NCBI RefSeq assembly: GCF_003369445.1
Contig: NZ_QRCU01000026.1
Span: 62,001 to 126,000 of the forward strand
Origin: Arthrobacter silvisoli
GTDB taxonomy: Bacteria; Actinomycetota; Actinomycetes; Actinomycetales; Micrococcaceae
Direction: 5' to 3'
Length of the DNA stretch: 64,000 nt
Shown piece by piece: positions 61,302 to 64,000 of this stretch. A model generated the notes under the pieces. The model had not been told where the DNA came from. It was given only the letters and a program-made list of their open reading frames with translations, and ran no database searches. The translations under genes and the position numbers were made by a program. Every line of letters begins with the position of its first letter. The stretch's first letter is position 1.

Positions 61302-62060
61302 ATGACCGAACAACTTGCCGTCGCCGTGCTGGGCGCCTCCGGGCGCATGGGAATCGAAGCCGTGAAGGCCGTCGAAGCCGCCCCCGACATGAAGCTCGTC
61401 GCAGCGCTGGGCCGCAACGATTCCCTCGGCACCCTGCTCGACGCCGGTGCGAAGTACGTCGTGGACCTCACCGTTCCGGACAGCACTGAAACGAACGTGC
61501 GCTTCGCCGTCGAGCACGGCATGCACGCCGTCGTCGGCACCACGGGCTGGGACGCCGGCCGCCTGGCCGCCCTGCGCGAACTGCTGGCCGGCAACCCGGA
61601 GTCCGGTGTGCTCATCGCCCCGAACTTCGCCCTCGGCTCGGTCCTTGCCTCCGCCTTCGCCGCCAAGGCCTCCAAGTACTTCGAATCGGTGGAAATCATC
61701 GAGCTGCACCACCCCAACAAGGTGGACGCGCCCTCCGGTACCGCCGTGCGCACCGCCCAGCTGATCGCCGAAGCCCGCGAAGAGGCGGGCGTTCCGGCCA
61801 GCCCGGATGCCACCGAAACCTCGCTTGACGGCGCCCGCGGTTGCGACGTCGACGGCGTCCGCGTCCACAGCGTCCGGCTCCGCGGCCTGGTGGCCCACCA
61901 GGAAGTCCTGCTGGGCGGGCCGGGGGAGCAACTGACCATCCGCCACGACTCCTTCGACCGGGCCTCCTTCATGCCCGGGGTGCTCCTAGGCCTGCGCAAT
62001 GTCGCCGCGCACCCGGGCCTGACGGTGGGCCTGGACGGCTACCTGGACCTGGGCCTCTAG
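61302..62060 (+). CDS. dapB: 4-hydroxy-tetrahydrodipicolinate reductase
   Basis: The 252-residue DapB has the dinucleotide-binding GASGRMG motif at the start, GTTGWDAGRLAALREL and APNFALGSVLASAFAAKA. The substrate loop is HHPNKVDAPSGTAVRTAQLI, with HDSFDRASFMPGVLLGLRNV near the end. It reduces the dihydrodipicolinate precursor in lysine and diaminopimelate synthesis. It is preceded by a leaderless-type promoter and followed 3 bp later by a membrane-protein gene. Confidence 0.96.
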   Translation: MTEQLAVAVLGASGRMGIEAVKAVEAAPDMKLVAALGRNDSLGTLLDAGAKYVVDLTVPDSTETNVRFAVEHGMHAVVGTTGWDAGRLAALRELLAGNPESGVLIAPNFALGSVLASAFAAKASKYFESVEIIELHHPNKVDAPSGTAVRTAQLIAEAREEAGVPASPDATETSLDGARGCDVDGVRVHSVRLRGLVAHQEVLLGGPGEQLTIRHDSFDRASFMPGVLLGLRNVAAHPGLTVGLDGYLDLGL

Positions 62061-62063
62061 GCC

Positions 62064-62564
62064 ATGGAAGCGTTCTGGTCCGCGGTCAAGAACAACCGCA
62101 CCAAGATCTGGGTCGGCGCCATCACCTTGCTGCTGGTGCTGTACCTGGTGGTTTCCCTCCAGCGTTCCCTGCTGCTGCTCGGCGATGCCAACCTCGTGGC
62201 CAAGGCGATCGGCGCGGCCTACCTGGTGCTGCCGATGGTGGGTGCCTGGGCGCTGATCCGCGAGCTCATGTTCGGGGCCCGCACTGAGCAGATGGCCAGG
62301 ATCCTGGAGGCCGAAGGCGGCCTGCCGGAGGACCGGCTGCCCCGGACCCCGGGCGGCCGGATCGTGCGGGCCGCGGCGGACGCCGAATTCGAGAAGTACC
62401 GGGTGGAAACCGAAGCGGCACCGGAGGACTGGCGCTCCTGGTTCCGCCTCGCCTGCGCCTACGACGCCGCCGGGGACCGCAAGCGTGCCCGGTCCTCCAT
62501 GCGCGACGCCGTCCGGCTCTTCCGCGGCCGGCCCGCCACGGGCGCCGGAACCGCGGGCACCTGA
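62064..62564 (+). CDS. Two-helix membrane protein with TPR-like tail
   Basis: The 166-residue protein has membrane helices at about 15-35 and 47-67, then a cytoplasmic tail. The tail has PEDWRSWFRLACAYDAAGDRKRARSSMRDAVRLF, here quoted in part as FRLACAYDAAGDRKRA, one tetratricopeptide-like repeat. It follows dapB within 3 bp in many Arthrobacter-like genomes (recollection). Function unknown. Probably co-transcribed with dapB. Confidence 0.85.
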   Translation: MEAFWSAVKNNRTKIWVGAITLLLVLYLVVSLQRSLLLLGDANLVAKAIGAAYLVLPMVGAWALIRELMFGARTEQMARILEAEGGLPEDRLPRTPGGRIVRAAADAEFEKYRVETEAAPEDWRSWFRLACAYDAAGDRKRARSSMRDAVRLFRGRPATGAGTAGT

Positions 62565-62661
62565 ACCGCCGCGGACACCCGGCGCCGGTCAGGACCCGCA
62601 GCCTCCATGAGCCGATCGTCGCATGGGCGGTGCGGCGGGCGGCAGCTGCGGAAGCCGGCAG

Positions 62662-64000
62662 TTAGCTGCCGAGGCGCCGCTTCCAGACCTTCTTCCTGGT
62701 CTTCTCGTACGCGGCCTGCGATTGTTCTGCGGTGTCCTGCTCCTGCCGGGCCAGGTGCTGGTAGATCGCCTTGCTTGATTCGCTGAGATCCGGGGCGTCG
62801 GCGAAGCCGGCCAGGAGCTCCCGGGCGATCACGGCATCCTGGTGCCGGCCGAGGACCTCTTGCAGGCGGTGGGCGGATTTCCGGAGTTTCCGGGCAGCTT
62901 TGCCGTGGAAGGGGACAGCGGTTTCGGCGCCGTGGCGCAGCCGTTTGGCGTCTTTGCGTATCTTGTGAAGGGCTTTGTCGTGCCGGGGGCCGTCGGGAGT
63001 CCTCCTGGCTTTGCGCTCGGATTTCTCCAGCCGCCCGATGGCCTGGTTGATGAGTTTGGCACTGGCCTTGCCCGCCTTGCGCTCCGCCTTGGCTTTGGCG
63101 GGCGGGTGGTTGCGGAAGTCCTCCAGGGCGTCCAGCAGCAGGAAGTACCGGGACGAATCCAGCGCGGCCAGCGCCCGGCGGTATCCGCCGTCGTACTTGG
63201 CGCCGAGTTCATGCTCGATCTGTCCCCGGACGGGTCCGGACGACTGCTCGTCAGGCAGTCCACCGAGGTCGGCAAGGATCCGGGTGCGCAGGACCTCCGC
63301 ATCGCGGGGCCGGCCGAGGACTCTTCCGATCCAGCGCAGTTCGTCCTCAAGGCGGGCCGCCGCCCCTTTGTTGAACAACGGCCGGTAGATGGCCAACGCG
63401 GACCTGGTCCGCCGGACGGCCGAGCGCATGTGGTGCAACGCCTCGGGCTCTTCGCGGCGGACCTCGGCGTCGTTGGCCAGGATCTCCGTGATGCGGTCGT
63501 CGAGGTAGGCAAGGACGACGTCCCGGACCGGACCGTTCTTGCGCGGGCGGAGGGGGCCCTGGTTCGTGCCTGCCGGCCAGGTGTCGCCCAGGGCGCGGGC
63601 CACCTTGGAGCTGTGGCCGGCGGGCCGGGCCCCGGCGGCGGCGATCACGGGCTCCGCGGCCCGGAACAGCTCCGGCGTGGCGTGGACGAGTTCGAGTTCC
63701 CATTCGCGCCAGTGCGCGCCTTGTTCCCGGCCCTTGGGTTCCGGACCCCTGAGTTGTGCCGCGTGGACGTGGTCGTCGGAGAAATCAGCGAGGTGCTCCC
63801 CGCTTGGCCCGTACAGCCGGGTGGTGGTCCGCCTGGTGGTGAGCCGGGCCGTGGGCGAAAGTTCCCTGCCGCGGGTGAAGGCAGCCAGCCGTTCGAGCAG
63901 GCGTGGGGGGACGTCGTCTGGCTGGCCCAGGGGCGCGTGGATTTCCTGGCGGTCATCGGGGCCCAGCGGCAGTTTCAAGTGCCAGCCGTCGTCGGGCCCT
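62662..64000 (-). CDS. CYTH and CHAD domain protein, N-terminus beyond the window
   Basis: The frame stays open to the right edge: codons for GPDDGWHLKLPLGP precede the first internal start-like TTG, so the gene is truncated by the window and about 445 residues are visible. The N-terminal part (to about 140) is the end of a CYTH triphosphate-tunnel domain (RTTTRLYGP, WELELVHA). The rest is a CHAD helical domain (VLAYLDDRITEIL, HHMRSAVRRTRSALAIYRPLF, HKIRKDAKRLRHGAE) rich in His, Arg and Lys. CHAD domains bind polyphosphate, and CYTH domains cleave triphosphates. Likely role in polyphosphate metabolism. Confidence 0.9.
   Translation of the reverse strand, partial: GPDDGWHLKLPLGPDDRQEIHAPLGQPDDVPPRLLERLAAFTRGRELSPTARLTTRRTTTRLYGPSGEHLADFSDDHVHAAQLRGPEPKGREQGAHWREWELELVHATPELFRAAEPVIAAAGARPAGHSSKVARALGDTWPAGTNQGPLRPRKNGPVRDVVLAYLDDRITEILANDAEVRREEPEALHHMRSAVRRTRSALAIYRPLFNKGAAARLEDELRWIGRVLGRPRDAEVLRTRILADLGGLPDEQSSGPVRGQIEHELGAKYDGGYRRALAALDSSRYFLLLDALEDFRNHPPAKAKAERKAGKASAKLINQAIGRLEKSERKARRTPDGPRHDKALHKIRKDAKRLRHGAETAVPFHGKAARKLRKSAHRLQEVLGRHQDAVIARELLAGFADAPDLSESSKAIYQHLARQEQDTAEQSQAAYEKTRKKVWKRRLGS

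Noticed and set aside
1..64000. Mobile elements, integrases, att sites, CRISPR arrays or horizontally acquired islands
   Set aside because: No transposase, phage or integrase genes, no spaced direct repeats and no clear base-composition break; gene order is largely conserved core for actinobacteria.

Overview
The window is a stretch of chromosome from a high-GC actinobacterium. It most resembles Arthrobacter/Pseudarthrobacter (Micrococcaceae). The basis is GC-rich codon use, dense operons with ATGA/GTGA overlaps, many GTG starts, and actinobacterial gene order: dxr-rip1-ispG-GNAT-proS, then rimP-nusA-ylxR-infB-rbfA-truB-ribF-rpsO-pnp, and a bkd/leucine cluster laid out like the Rv2495c-Rv2506 region of M. 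tuberculosis. The species call is inference; no rRNA or search result is available. I see no insertion sequences, phage genes, CRISPR arrays, rRNA or tRNA genes, and no gene-free stretch longer than 300 bases.

Layout. 1-4.9 kb: two sodium:solute (acetate/pyruvate-type) symporters, each preceded by a small membrane partner, flank a LytS/LytTR-type two-component system. 5.0-6.4 kb: a proline/glutamine-rich membrane protein and an Lrp-type regulator. 6.6-10.2 kb: the branched-chain 2-oxoacid dehydrogenase genes bkdABC, divergent from the Lrp gene, with an array of AT-rich repeats and a perfect TGTGA-N6-TCACA site between them. 10.2-12.2 kb: an MFS exporter and a TetR regulator. 12.3-20.1 kb: a seven-gene leucine-degradation operon (methylcrotonyl-CoA carboxylase, acyl-CoA dehydrogenase, CoA transferase A/B, MaoC hydratase, CitE-like lyase). 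Together with bkdABC this can take the leucine keto acid to acetyl-CoA and acetoacetyl-CoA, apparently without the classical LiuC/LiuE enzymes.

20.2-37.8 kb: a lipase-maturation-factor-like protein, isoprenoid genes dxr and ispG, the site-2 protease rip1/rseP, GNAT, a lipoprotein, a TetR-ABC module with a perfect 22-bp operator, proS, a TauE exporter, a hydrolase, a PLP decarboxylase, a sugar/aminoglycoside-kinase-like protein, a VIT-type transporter and a DUF4439 protein. 37.9-51.1 kb: the translation/transcription super-operon rimP to pnp, with tryptophan 2,3-dioxygenase, a CMP/guanine-deaminase-like protein and two small membrane proteins embedded, and a large two-arm inverted-repeat element between infB and rbfA. 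51.3-53.2 kb: an M16 peptidase and a DUF1579-like protein. 53.2-61.2 kb: a molybdenum-cofactor cluster (moaD, moaA, a two-component system, a membrane-anchored sulfite-oxidase-type enzyme, moeA, moaC, mog, moaE). 61.3-64 kb: dapB, a TPR-like membrane protein and a truncated CYTH/CHAD gene.

The main cross-cutting observation is regulatory. At least 13 genes have a TANNNT -10 hexamer ending 6 or 7 nt before the start codon, the signature of leaderless transcripts. Most of the rest have clear Shine-Dalgarno sequences or are translationally coupled. I found no wholly unknown multigene system. The best candidates for follow-up are the infB-rbfA cruciform, the CRP/GlxR-like sites at the acetate and bkd operons, the unusual MaoC/CitE end of the leucine pathway, and the two-component system tied to the Mo enzyme.
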